From Cyclina sinensis (lineage: Eukaryota; Mollusca; Bivalvia; Venerida; Veneridae), in the NCBI GenBank assembly GCA_012932295.1, contig JAAONU010000001.1, positions 25,582,550 through 25,646,549 of the forward strand: a stretch of 64,000 bases of DNA, in the 5' to 3' direction. The notes under the pieces are model-generated. The model saw only the letters and a list, made by a program, of their open reading frames with translations, searched no databases and had not been told where the DNA came from. Shown here one piece after another: positions 14,701-25,499 of the stretch. Position numbers and translations under genes: made by a program. Positions within the stretch are counted from its first letter, which is position 1; each line of letters opens with the position of its first letter.

Positions 14701-17421
14701 GATAGATGTATATATTGGTATTATGACAATGTAATTTTGTAAATGGTGGGTTGAAGGATGTTACCATATTACAGGACTTTTGTTCGCATCGAGTTGATTT
14801 TGAAAGTCTAATTTTTGTCAGGAATTTGTCAGCAGAATTTTACTAATATACTTTTTATTTCTTTAGCTGAAAGTTTAAAACTTTTCATGTAATCTTTTTT
14901 AGCAAGCCAAGCATCCTAGCCTCGTATTTAAAGTTGTGTCCCTTAGTTCATTGTTTGATAACCATGGTGAGAAATTCAGAGAAAACTTTAGTGGTGTCAC
15001 AGGAATGTAAAGTTCCTAGTTATCATTTTAATCTTTTTTCTTGTGATATTTTGGTTCATCTGTTTCACAAATTCCAAAAAAAGTCATGAATTAGTTTTAT
15101 TTTCATCTTGCAGAATGTCTCAAAAAGTTTAATATCTATTTAATACTGTACAGTTTATATATATTGTTGGAGTTACTGTGGCAGAAGAAAAACAGAGATG
15201 TTACTGAAAACAAATGAGCCGTTCTTTATTTTCATTGACAGTTTTACTTGTGTATATAATCATGTCTTGTTTTTCATGTGCAATCATGTTATTATGTCCA
15301 AAAACACAAATTGTGATCATTATAGATGAAAAATTGTAATTATCCATGAAATATATGTATGTTCAAAACATGCCGTTTGTCTTTCTTTAACCACAACAAA
15401 AAAATAAAAGTTTTTCTGCTAAATAAAAATAACCCATCTACCACCAAGGTATTTATTTACCTAAATGACCTTTGCAGTAATATTACAACAGGACTGTAAC
15501 AGGTTATTTATAAATATAGTGTTGGCAATACAATACATTTTTAAAGGACATTGTGTTTGTTTTTGTTTTTTGTATTTTGACCTTGAAATGAGAACAAATC
15601 AAAAGTAAAGTACATAGGTTCTTTGTGCAATCTGTAGCTTAAGTAAGTTTGCAAAAAAAAAAAATTTAGTTTCATTATTTGAATACTTATAGTGCAGGCT
15701 TACATTGAATTAGTTTATTAAAAGTTTCTACTAGGTAATGTGCTAGAATGTGTAGCCAAATGAAAATAGTTTCATTTTGCATTATTGTACTTGGCTTTAC
15801 CATTATTTTTGACATTGAAGCTGACAGGAAGTCTATGTGTTTTGAAGAAACATTAGAATGGTAAACATTTTACTAGAGAATGATTTTTTTCACTGTATTG
15901 TGATATCCTGTGTTTTTGTTGTGTCTGTACACATTTCTTGTTTAGTTTTCTTTGTTTCTTTTCATCTTTTTTTTTAATTATCTAACCTGTCTATATTTGT
16001 GAGACTAATTTTGTCATTTTTGTTTTGAATCATTCCCACAAAATAATAGCTTTGTGTGTTGATTTAGGATGTAAACTGATGGGATTGTTGCATGTTTGTT
16101 AAAAAAAATGTGTTTTTAGTTCTTCCTTTTTGTTTTATGTACCAATTTCTTCTAGATGATTTTTCTTCACACAGACGTATGACAGCTGTGTAGACTTATG
16201 ACAGCTGTGTTTGTCTAAATATACTGTTCAACTAAAATGACCTATTCCTTTCCTGAACTCTGAGAACTAAAAATACCTTATCTTATTACCTACATTATCA
16301 TTGCATGTTTGTTTACTCTCCTCCACACTAGCATAAATAGAACATAATTCTATCATAAATTACTTGCCTTGGTCCTGAATGCAGGTGCATGAGTCTTTGT
16401 CTCCAACACAGGTATGTTCTTGTCCCAAATCTAAGTGCAGGTGTCCTGAATATAGATACAAGTGAACTGGTCCTGAAACCAGATTCAGTTGATCTGGGCC
16501 TGAATGCATGTACAAGTACATGTGTCCGGTACAGGTATACATGTCCTGAATGCAAGTGCACAAGTACTTGTCCTGAATGTAAGTGCACAAGTACTTGTCC
16601 TGAATGCAAGTGCACAAGTACTTGTCCTGAATGCAAGTGCACAAGTACTTGTCCTGAATGCAAGTGCACAAGTACTTTCCTGAATGCAAGTGCACACGTA
16701 CTTGTCCTGAATGCAAGTGCACAAGTACTTATTTGAAACTTGTACTGTACTTGTTACGAATGCATGACAGCAAATGAAAAACACCTTTGCACTATATAAT
16801 GAATGTGTGTTTGAATATATTTGAATCCTTGATTAATTTTATTATATCATTAATAGCATGTGACCTCTATATATGTTATGTATCTCTAACCTGATGTATG
16901 GACACTCACACTATTCTCCCAGAAGTGTACTCTTTTAATGGATGGGGCATAAAACATTTCTGATAAAAATCTCTGTAAATTGCTAATTCTACAGCTTACA
17001 AATGTCTTTTCATTTTTGTCTCTAAATGAAGATACTTGTGTGGTGGTAGTTGATGCATTTAAATGACTGTCTCTAGATTTTTGTATTAATATCAGAATAA
17101 ATCATTATGGGGATCTAGATTAAGGTTTATGAAGTTTTCATCAAAGTTATTTTTCACTTCAGGGAGATACCCTGTGAGAGTCCAACATCAGGTGCTAGGT
17201 CCTACCCCAAGTGTGGGACAAGTCAGCCAGAAGGTTTGAGCCCAGTATCAAAGGGAATCAATGAGTCATCAGCAAGTGGCACTGCTTCATCAGAAAATAG
17301 AGAACCAGCATCAGGCAAGGAACCAGCAAACATAAAATCATCCAGCCCAGCTTATAAATCTGTCATGTATAATAAACATGGTGAACTGATCAATCCAAAA
17401 TCAGAGGTCACAAAGCTGTGA
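2661..17421 (+). CDS. EFA6/PSD-family Arf6 exchange factor, 3' part (PH domain and C-terminus)
   Basis: EFA6/PSD proteins load GTP on Arf6 at the plasma membrane through a Sec7 domain; the PH domain binds phosphoinositide and the C-terminal coiled coil links to the cortex. Visible exons: 2661-2742, 3621-3991, 6889-7032, 7621-7811, 17163-17421. All introns are GT-AG and the phases agree; together they give 348 residues and a stop. Residues 1-140 form the PH domain: EYKKGYIMRK, DPDGRK joined across the first intron to GKRSWKMFYVVLRD, the ASKASDY block, and the closing tryptophan in CQEWIDTLN. SAPPLPGAVGSQRKF and RPLLPAT follow as in PSD proteins, then the heptad-rich QDQLRSIEERLAQTELELQ. The Sec7 domain is absent and must be encoded left of the window. 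The family call rests on remembered PSD signatures, without alignment. Confidence 0.9.
3621..3991 (+). CDS. PH-domain exon of the EFA6/PSD-like gene
   Basis: Main PH exon, 371 nt. It enters in phase 1 (the A left at 2742 plus CT gives Thr) and leaves in phase 0. The acceptor is ACGATTTCAG and the donor GTAAGTAGT. It holds strands and the C-terminal helix of the PH fold, ending with the PSD-type RPLLPAT segment. The frame stays open into the intron until 4012; that tail is not coding. Confidence 0.92.
4817..4838. repeat. Perfect 10-bp hairpin ATCGCCGTTC
   Basis: ATCGCCGTTC, a 2-nt loop, then GAACGGCGAT. GAACGGCGAT occurs again near 5767, so the pair could be the ends of an old ~960-bp element. 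That reading is tentative. Confidence 0.5.
6195..6300 (-). mobile_element. tRNA-derived SINE-like fragment
   Basis: On the minus strand GTGAGTTTGAATCCCACCT matches a Pol III B box in a tRNA T-loop context, and CATTGGCTCGGTGATC lies upstream like an A-box region. Fragmentary. Confidence 0.45.
6465..6560 (+). mobile_element. tRNA-derived SINE-like fragment
   Basis: GATCGGATTTCGAATCCCTGG on the plus strand resembles a B box with a T-stem. No clear A box or tail. Confidence 0.35.
7621..7869 (+). CDS. EFA6/PSD-like exon with alternative read-through end
   Basis: The acceptor is CTAATCTCAG. The exon continues the coiled-coil tail (RLKTYVYLLQSRL). At 7812 a GTACAG donor in phase 2 would join to 17163. 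If that donor is not used, the frame runs 19 more codons to a TAA at 7867-7869, giving a 281-residue visible part with a different tail (RYSYRAAIF...). A candidate AATAAA for that short form lies at 8549-8554. The spliced form is preferred because the distal exon is open, in phase and has a strong acceptor. Confidence 0.75.
   Translation, partial: AGRLKTYVYLLQSRLTSHPELEPSLVETTIGEDEEGFKGVSPVVHTFTSPAQKKVGAQHSISDRYSYRAAIFQADRLDLDLI
8549..8554 (+). terminator. Candidate poly(A) signal for a short EFA6/PSD-like form
   Basis: AATAAA, 680 bp past the read-through stop at 7869. Weak evidence: the motif is common in AT-rich sequence. Confidence 0.2.
8718..8750. repeat. Poly(T) run of 33 bases
   Basis: Uninterrupted T homopolymer. 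It could be the minus-strand poly(A) of a retroposed sequence or a simple repeat. Its length is unreliable in sequencing. Confidence 0.9.
12853..13067. mobile_element. MITE-like element with TTAACCCT/AGGGTTAA ends
   Basis: It starts TTAACCCTTAACCTGCTGGA and ends CAGCATGTTCAGGGTTAA, an imperfect inverted terminal pair. The inner CCTGCACATCCGTGCAGTCTG is a short palindrome. A related but decayed sequence is at 34536-34690. No coding capacity. Confidence 0.65.
13259..13707. mobile_element. MITE-like element, TATGCTCCCCG family
   Basis: It begins TATGCTCCCCGAAGGGCGAGCATA (itself a hairpin) and closes with TTCGGGGAGCATCCATCGG, the inverse. After the left end come CGTCCGTCCGTC and then two related inner segments (GTCCGGAGTATAACG, GTCCGGGGCATATCTC). 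Similar architecture recurs near 21540, 30500, 37440 and 63697. Confidence 0.75.
16528..16736. repeat. 27-bp minisatellite (about 7 copies)
   Basis: The unit contains GTGCACAAGTACTTGTCCTG and ends AATGCAA. More decayed units reach back to about 16380. Because 27 is divisible by three and the unit lacks stops, several frames on both strands stay open for over 100 codons. They encode only 9-residue repeats and are not taken as genes. Confidence 0.9.
17163..17421 (+). CDS. Distal C-terminal exon of the EFA6/PSD-like gene
   Basis: The acceptor is TTTTTCACTTCAG. With the donor at 7811, AG+G restores an Arg codon, and 86 codons are open up to TGA at 17419-17421. The product is Ser/Pro/Glu-rich and probably disordered, ending in NPKSEVTKL; the final residues could be a C-terminal binding motif, but that is a guess. 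An AATAAA at 17509-17514 is a suitable polyadenylation signal. The intron would be 9.35 kb. Confidence 0.72.
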
Positions 17422-17508
17422 CACTTGAAATGATCAGCCTTCCTGCTCAGAAAGGAACTTACAGCAGTAGATTTAAAGATGACATTGCAAAAATTCCACA
17501 ATAGTCAG

Positions 17509-17514
17509 AATAAA
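17509..17514 (+). terminator. Candidate poly(A) signal of the EFA6/PSD-like gene
   Basis: AATAAA 88 bp after the distal stop codon, the first such hexamer downstream. Confidence 0.5.
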
Positions 17515-17726
17515 GGATTTTACTTTCAGAAAACTGTAAGAGTCTGTTAAACAGTGATAACAAGGACCACCAAAATGTAACAGTATTGTGTGCTTGATTA
17601 CGACAAAACTATTCTTTCTTGTAGAGCGGATTATAACAAGCAGCTTCTGTTCAGTGAAACAATGTCTAATAATTGTATATTGCAGGAATTTTTTTACTGA
17701 TTAGAATGCATTTTTATAGACTTTTT

Positions 17727-18276
17727 AGCTCACCTGAGCAAATGCTCAAGGTGAGCTATTGTGATCACTCTATGTCCAGCATCGACATTTTACTTCAAAT
17801 GACATCTCATCCAAAACCACATGGTCATTTTAAACAAAACTTTACAGAAATTTTCCTGATATTGCCCTTTACTAAAATTGCTCAAGTCATTCTGCTGCAT
17901 TGCACATAAGGGCTGCAAAAGCTAAAAAAAGAAAGAAAAAAAAAAACATCTCTTAAATGGCAAGGTGATTTTCCAATAAATTTCACAGAAATGTTCCTTA
18001 TATAGTCGTCAATTAAACTTGCTAAAAAGGTTCCACTCCATTGAACAAAATTAGCTAAAAATAGATTTTTGTCAATATTTTGCTTCAAATGACATCTCCT
18101 CACAAGCTGCTTTCTCAAAATTGTCTCTGCCCCATGGCTTTTATTTGTTTAAAATATGAGATCTTTGAAAATCTTCAATTAGAAAATGTAATATTGCATC
18201 TGATGTTTGCTTCATACCAGATCCTCAGCCAAAGTACTGAGGTGAGCGATCCAGGGCCATCATGGCCCTCTTGTTA
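17727..18276. mobile_element. MITE-like element, AGCTCACCTGAG family, copy 1
   Basis: The left end AGCTCACCTGAGC...GCTCAAGGTGAGCT folds into a hairpin and is followed by ATTGTGATC. The right end has AGGTGAGCGATCCAGGGCCAT and CATGGCCCTCTTGTT. A second, longer copy is at 29250-30365. Non-coding. Confidence 0.75.
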
Positions 18277-19649
18277 TCCACAGAATCAGATATAGGTCTT
18301 TTATACATACATTATTATCAGTATTTAAAATAGTCATCATTACAGTAGAGATTACAGAGTATATTACTTTATGCTGAAGAATACTTGATGTAAATTAAGT
18401 CCAAAGACTACTGCTATTAATTTATGTGATGGACGTGATTCTGCATAATTTTTGGAACTCTGTCTTCTCTTCAACTCTGTCTACACTCGGCCAACTTTGT
18501 AGGTGGATTTACCAAGCAGAGCACTATTAATGTCATTGCTCTCAGTGCATACAGCATGATAGATTTAATCCTCAAAAATGACCTATATCATCTGAAAGTT
18601 ATATGTTAAAAGTTGCATGAGTTTAGATTTTTCAGTGATTTACTATTTCTTATTTATTGCTGCAAAACTTTAGGTCAGAGTTTTATTTTGCCTCAGTGAC
18701 TTATTTTCTCTAAGTGACATCCCCTGTACTGATGTAGAAAGTTGGCAGTTGTTTTTTATTTAACGTACTGGAGTTTTGTTTTGATACCTTATGTAAACAG
18801 TAGTAAGGTAATGTTTTAACAGAAAGGAAAGAGAAAAGTGTTGAAGGTCAAATATATAACAATTTGTGGAAGTCAGCCACTGACCATTTTTGTCAGAAAC
18901 TGCATAATTGGCTGTAAGCAGTAGATTACTATTTCATGTAAGATTGCCGACTTCTATTTATGTTTTAATTAAGAAATCAAAGCCTTTCTGACAGTAAAAG
19001 AACCGAGGCTTAAAAATGTTCTCACATTATTGCTCATTTGATAACATTATTAACATACGAAAGTATGCAATACTGAAGAGGAAAAAGTCTTGTATTTTTA
19101 AAACTGAACATCATTTCCTATATTCTATTTTTAACTGTTGAAATTTATAATCATTTGTAACCTAACTTGTGCCAAATGTATATCATTTAAAGAGTTCTTT
19201 GTTTTATGTAATTATTGTCTCATAGTTTTGTGTATATGAAATAACAGTATATATATTGTGTGAAATAGATTTAAGATGCTAACAATATATCTGAAAGGCA
19301 TGAATGCAGAGTTTTTGTCAGTCAATAAGGTCCTTTTCAAAACACATGGCTTCTTGATTTTTACATCAACTGTATGGTTATTGTTGCACATGAAACCAAA
19401 CCTAATGTTAAGTAGACTCAAGAAATTTATCAAGTTTGTTTAGATTTTACCGTTGAGGTCAAAACTGTAAGTTGCTTATTATAGCCCAAGTAGTATAGGG
19501 AATCACTTGAGTATAGAATGTTCTTTGAACCAACAACGAGTGAACACCCAAATCTTTGTAGGTGTGATGTGCATCCTCTGCCAGATTTTGTCTACATCAT
19601 TTCACCGTGACCATTAATTTCTTATAACTTACCTGTACCCACAAATGAC

Positions 19650-20108
19650 AGTAGAAATACCAAGACCCAGTTTCAGTGTGTGCTGTAGAAATGTGTTAAA
19701 TAGAAATACCATGACCCAGTTTCAGTGTATGCTGTCGAAATGTGTTAAATTAAAATACAGTGTTAAATAGAAATACCACGACCCAATTTCAGTGTGTGCT
19801 GTAGAAATGTGTTAAATAGAAATACCACGACCCAATTTCAGTGTGTGCTGTAGAAATGTGTTAAATAGAAATACCACGACCCAATTTCAGTGTGTGCTGT
19901 AGAAATGTGTTAAATAGAAATACCATCACCCAATTTCAGTGTGTGCTGTAGAAATGTGTTAAATAGAAATACCATCACCCAATTTCAGTGTGTGCTGTAG
20001 AAATGTGTTAAATAGAAATACCACGACCCAATTTTAGTGTGTGCTGTAGAAATGTGTTAAATAGAAATACCATCACCCAATTTCAGTGTGTGCTGTAGAA
20101 ATGTGTTC
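19650..20108. repeat. 49-bp tandem array (about 9 copies)
   Basis: The unit contains ATAGAAATACCACGACCCAA, TTTCAGTGTGTGCTG and TAGAAATGTGTTAA. Copies are nearly identical apart from CACGACCC/CATCACCC variants; one junction near 19745-19775 is irregular. Confidence 0.92.
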
Positions 20109-21539
20109 AAGTCCACCTCTTTACCAGTAAAGGTTTACAAAGCATCAGTTCAAATTCCTTGGCCTTCGACAGTGTTTCCTAAAACGGAAATTTCCTGACT
20201 TCTTGTAAAACAGAATATTTAAGGTTTAAAGCTTAGTTCACTAAACTAGTGCTCCGCATTCAACATTAATTTGACTTTTAAAATCAATGTAAGATTTTCG
20301 AAACATCCGTAGTTCTTCGTAAACACTTCATTATAATGGAATGGACAGGACTTGGCTGTCTGACAATAATCTCCAGATAGACTGACTGTAGTCTCTAGAT
20401 TTATTTTCTTCAGTAACACTAACTCTTATCAGAACATAAAGAGGCTGTCAGAATTATTTTTTCATTCTTGCAAAAATCTAGATTGTTTGTCACAAAGAGA
20501 AATATAATCCAAATTCCTGTCTATCCAGTTGCAGAAACTATTCCAATTCTTTATGGTCTTGATGGTACTAAGGCTAATGCAGAGATGTTTTTCCTTGTCA
20601 CTGCTTGGGATTGAAAAAACATCCAGAATACATGGATAAAAAATAAAAATATGTAGAAAGTTGCTAACACAGGAAAAATATACATATATTCCAAAACTGA
20701 AAGGATAGTTTGCATTTACCTACTAGCCTGTGTATACTAGAATATGCCAGAAAATATAGATTTATATTTATATCTGTTAATATATACAGAAATATATGAA
20801 CATTTGTAGTCAAAATTAAACCGATACTTGAACTGAAAAGCTTTTGAAGGGGGGAGTAGTGCTGTAATTGTAATGCTAATATTCTTTATATTTGCTAAAT
20901 AATGATTTGCTAAGTAAAGTGATCTTTAGGGAAAATAGAAAAGGCAATTCAACACAGAAGATAAAATGCAAATGATGACAAACTGACAAGGGCTTATTTT
21001 AATCTGAGAAAGCTCATTTTATGAATTTATCAAACCTGTGTAAAGAGACTAGGTCATGATTGAGAGTTTTTCAAAGTAATTGGTCTTTGTGATCAAGCAG
21101 GGTGGTGACTTAAAACTGGTTATGTATTAATCAAAACTACGTAAGTATGTACCTATTACAGTTTGCAACTGTCTAATGTACTTTTGAATACAAATTTGTA
21201 ACAATGAAGGTTACATAAATTTATGAGAGTCAACACTATACACTCAGACTGTACTTCCTATTCCTCAAAACAAAAAGTATGTCATATTTTTTATCTATTT
21301 ATTTTCTAAACAGCTAATACAGTCATTTAATTGTAACATTATCCATTGCACACATGGTAGAAAAGCTATTTCCAACAACAGACTTCACTTCCATACACAG
21401 AACACTGAATATATAAAGAAAAAAAAATAAACGGTAAACAGGTAAGCAGGTAAGTAATTATAAAATCCGTATCTTCATTTAAATCAGCTTTCTTTTAAAC
21501 TATAATAATGATCCCCTTTAACCTAAAACTTGAAAATAT

Positions 21540-21858
21540 ATCAAAAATTGCTAAGGGACATTCCAGTAAAACATATCCAGATACAGAAAGCATCCAATTC
21601 CAGAGACACCCCTGCTTTTGCATGCTCAGTGTCCAAAATTACAAAGGGCAATAAGTCAAATACTGTGAGAAATGGAGTTATGGTTCATGGGCACTGCACC
21701 TCTCCACAATAACATGTATTCACCTATGAAGTTTAAAGTTGATATCTCCAGTACTTTTAGAGTTATGCCCCGGACAAGCAACAAAATGGAACGCCGCCGA
21801 CGCGGACACCGCAAGTAACACCTTTATGTCCCCCGACTACAGTCAGGCGACACAAAAA
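21540..21858 (-). mobile_element. MITE-like element with CCCCCGAC end, minus orientation
   Basis: Read on the minus strand it starts TGTCGCCTGACTGTAGTCGGGGGACATAAAGGTGTTAC and continues with TTGTCCGGGGCATAACTC, the same internal phrase as the elements at 13259 and 37440. The other end is decayed, so the lower limit is approximate. Confidence 0.55.
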
Positions 21859-22159
21859 CTCGCTGAGCATTAAATCTGAATTTCATCACGCTACATTTAA
21901 GACCAAATATGCTAAGATGTTAAAAAAAAAATGCAAGCAGCTTCCAACGTCGGCCTGTCTCGCAAAGAAAGAAATATACAACATAGACTTTCAACTAGTC
22001 CAAAATAAACAAGTCGATTTCAAAAGTCGCCGTGGTTCGTGCGCCATCATTACAGAATGTTCAAAACGAAAAAAGGTAAAATAAACAAAACAACTCAGCT
22101 GACTATGAAATACATGGCACCATCACAATAAAATTTTCAAAACGATATAAAAAAAAGAA

Positions 22160-23990
22160 AAAAAAAAAAAAAAAAACAGCGTTTTACCTTCACGATCAGT
22201 ACGGGTCTCTGCCAGCACCGCCAAATCAGCCCGCCATTTCCCACGCACCAAGCAAAAGTCTGTTCTGATCAGGGAGCACATACGACTGCGACTGATGTAT
22301 AATAAGTGAATAATCATGAGAAAAGCGTGCAAATTCATCACAATAAGCTACGATCGCAATAACTCGACTGTTTCCGGATACTCCGTACATACACTGTGAA
22401 TCCGAGTGAATGGGCGGTGCTATTTTGCATGGCATTGGGGCCTCAGACAGGATACTTTAAATGAGAGGCGTGTGAAGTGAGAGTTCTTTCTTCCGTGATT
22501 TCTTTCTTTCTGTCAGAGTGGCTACCAACCAGAATTCGATCCTGATTACGGAGGTGGTCCGAGCCCTCATAATTATATTTGTTTAACTGTTTCTAGTATA
22601 AACATTCATTTATGTCTTTAAATTGATTCTCTTTCTTAGACTAAAGAGGTGCTTTTTGCATATATCTAGACGTTACTGAATAATCTTCATTTTCTCATTA
22701 ATATATTGGATCTACCTTTGCCTTCTATGCATTATATGACAATGCCGTTGAAACAAAGCATTAAATTTGATCGCCTCACGCGTATTTAAAAAGAAATATT
22801 AAATACGAAACGAAGCTAACAATAATAGTAAGAGCCATCTTCACATGCACACTACGCTCCTATCCCCCCCACCCCCACGCATACGAAACGAAGCTCACAA
22901 TAATAAATAATAGTAAGAGCCATCTTCACATGCACACCATGCCCACTCCCCCTCCCCCTTCCCCCCCTCCCCGGTCACGCACCAAAACATACACACACGT
23001 TCTGAGAAAAAAGTGGCCAAACTGGCTGACAATGTGTGCAAACGAAGTAGGCGTAGTCGCTCTACGAAATTCATGGACGGAATCGGACGGGTTTGATCGG
23101 GGATTTTGTTCCAGAACGTTTAACGGGGGACCACCCGGTCCTGCAATTAGACGGAAATACAATGTAGTTTCAACGAGATGAACATACTCCGAAAGAAGTT
23201 TTAATAGGGACGTGTTGGTTAGCAGAAGTGCAAACCGATCGGTCCCTTCGTAGCTCGTTCGACCCGTTCACAGATCTATTTCAAGTGCATTACGTCAATG
23301 TAAGGAACAATAACGGGCCTTTTCCTGACTGGTTCATCGTTTCGTCACAGGATTAGTAGTCGGTCTGTTGCTGAATTCAATACTTTAGTGTGTTTAAATA
23401 CCATCCTCAGGGACGGACTCAAGAAGCTCACTAACTTAGGGGTGATCGAAACGGGCTTTAATTGAGGAGGTTAGGGATCTTGGGGGGTAGTGGTTGCTTT
23501 AAGACGTCCCGTCTTTAAGGCTCTAATTTCCTCGGCGGCAAGGTGATCACAGCTTGAATGATCACAGGTGATCACAGCGGCGAACAAGCAGAAACGTGTC
23601 GTTTTTCTGTAGCCGTCAGGTCAGGGACGTGATTGCAATTACGTTCTGAATGTTCTAGGGACGTAGTCAGAATGAGATAAATTGTCTCAGAACGAGATGG
23701 TCGAGGTATGACCTAGTTAGAATTCTTGAGCCTTCTTTGATTCTTTGTCTAGAAGAATTGTTTGAAATGCAAAATAATTTCAAAAGATGATGTAAAAGAA
23801 TGAGTAAATTTATACAATCTGTCTGCAATGCAAGGTTGCATCTTCTGTAGTGTCGTGTACTATTTTGTGTTGTAAATAGGACTTGTTTAGCTTGCGAAGA
23901 CTTCGGCTTTGTTGCTGGCAGGTTAGAGGGACACTCGTCCAGTGACTAACCTTCTACCGTGATTAACACGATTTTGCAAGAACGGTTCTC
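22160..23990. other. GC-richer island, no gene recognised
   Basis: This stretch is richer in G, C and CpG than its surroundings. It has a pyrimidine-rich segment (22938-22975) and a tandem duplication of about 80 bp (22800-22860 and 22880-22938, GAAACGAAGCT...CTTCACATGCACAC). On the minus strand, sequence up to GATCGTGAAG at about 22186 is followed by GTAAAA, so it could be a promoter with a non-coding first exon; on the plus strand TTTCTTTCTGTCAG near 22518 looks like an acceptor. Neither leads to a recognisable protein. Confidence 0.35.
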
Positions 23991-24917
23991 AAGGAAGTGT
24001 CCCGTCTATGTCTATTTCATTTGCTGTGAAAATAATATTAATATAATATTACATGTATTATTCACTTGGGTAATTTCTTTTAAATGCACTTTATAGTCAA
24101 ATTAGCTGCTTACAGATACAGCAAGTAGATTAGTTTTTATTAAAAAAAACCACCAGCCATGTTTATGTGTTTCCTCTATAACACAAGTTTACACGTCTCT
24201 GCCACAACTTGGAGAAAACATCAGATCAGCGGTGGCTTTCGCCTAATTTTCTTACTTAAAATGAAACGCATCAAAGAAGTGCTTTTTTAGTTTTCCTTCA
24301 CGTTCGGAAGTAACTATTAAATTACTTGTGACAAATATTAACCTTGTTATGTATTTCTCAATACGGTTTATTTATGTTTAAATAATCTCTATCTACCGCT
24401 ACATGTGATGTGAAATGAAGGTTTGTACTGTGTACTCGCGTTTTGTTTACTTTCAACAAGGACAGTGGATATCTTAGGATAGTAAACATTTCAGTTTCGT
24501 AAGTGCAGAAATATACTCGTATCTATGTTTAAAACGAATTTACAAATATTAATTTATATTTAACTTTTAAGTTGTACTTGAAGCGTATTTTGTTGTATAA
24601 GGAAGTAATATTCTTAATATTACATTTCTCATTTATATCTCTCTCATATATTCACATGTGGAAGTCGAATAAGGTTTTGATGTTCAAAATTAAAGATTAT
24701 CTTACATTTTCAATATGCCCATGAAACATGTAGGGTATACTGGCGAACGATAACCTCTGGGTTTTCTTTATTCAGTGATAACCTGAATTTTCTTTATACA
24801 ACGTTTAGTTGAAAACTGACGTCTATCCAGTGAAGAAGTCTTATATATATATAAATTTTATAGAACATTTTACACACATGTGATGTATTTAAATATGTTT
24901 ATGCGAGAGGAATGAAT

Positions 24918-24920
<3 letters not shown>

Positions 24921-24990
<70 letters not shown>
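24921..24990. repeat. (TA)n microsatellite, 70 bp
   Basis: Uninterrupted TA dinucleotides. The true length may differ from the assembly. Confidence 0.97.
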
Positions 24991-24991
<1 letters not shown>

Positions 24992-25499
24992 TAGGTATCA
25001 ATTGACAAGTCACTCATGATAGTGCATAAAACACTGTAAAATAGAGTACGAGGGTCGGTCAACAAAAACATGTAACGGACTAAATGATACAGAGGTAAGA
25101 GTAATATTGTATATAACAAGACGATATAACGATACGGACTCAACTCAACGAGACGACAAAAACAAGAAACAAACAAAAAACAACACTTACACTCTCTGAT
25201 TGAGTACAAACGATAACAGGAGAAGAAAAAAACATGAAACAATTACACGTGAGCAGCATATGTTTGTTGACTAATATTTGTTGTCATTGTTGTCACGAGA
25301 GACAGTGAAGGAGGATACATATCAAGATTCTTTTGCTAGAATCTTTATCATTGCAATTAACGGACGAAGATACTCGTAAAAGACTTTCAGATTCTAGAAT
25401 CAGTTAATTCTGGACTTTTGTCGACATTAAACCTTGTTAGAAAAGAAGCAGATGAAAATAAACGAAAATTCTAAACTGAAAAAAAATGAACTAACTATT

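Larger units (their letters stand above)
7812..17162. other. Large intron of the EFA6/PSD-like gene
   Basis: About 9.35 kb of AT-rich sequence without a convincing exon. It contains a 33-base T run (8718-8750), two MITE-like elements (12853-13067, 13259-13707) and a 27-bp minisatellite (16528-16736). All other open frames here are short and look random. Confidence 0.65.

Noticed and set aside
16328..16784. Four overlapping frames of 99-120 codons, one Cys-rich (CPECKCTST repeats) resembling a zinc-binding protein
   Set aside because: A 27-bp repeat without stops keeps many frames open on both strands; no start context or splice signals fit.
22930..23181. 83-codon frame starting with a proline run
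   Set aside because: The start is a C-rich low-complexity tract; no splice or family support.
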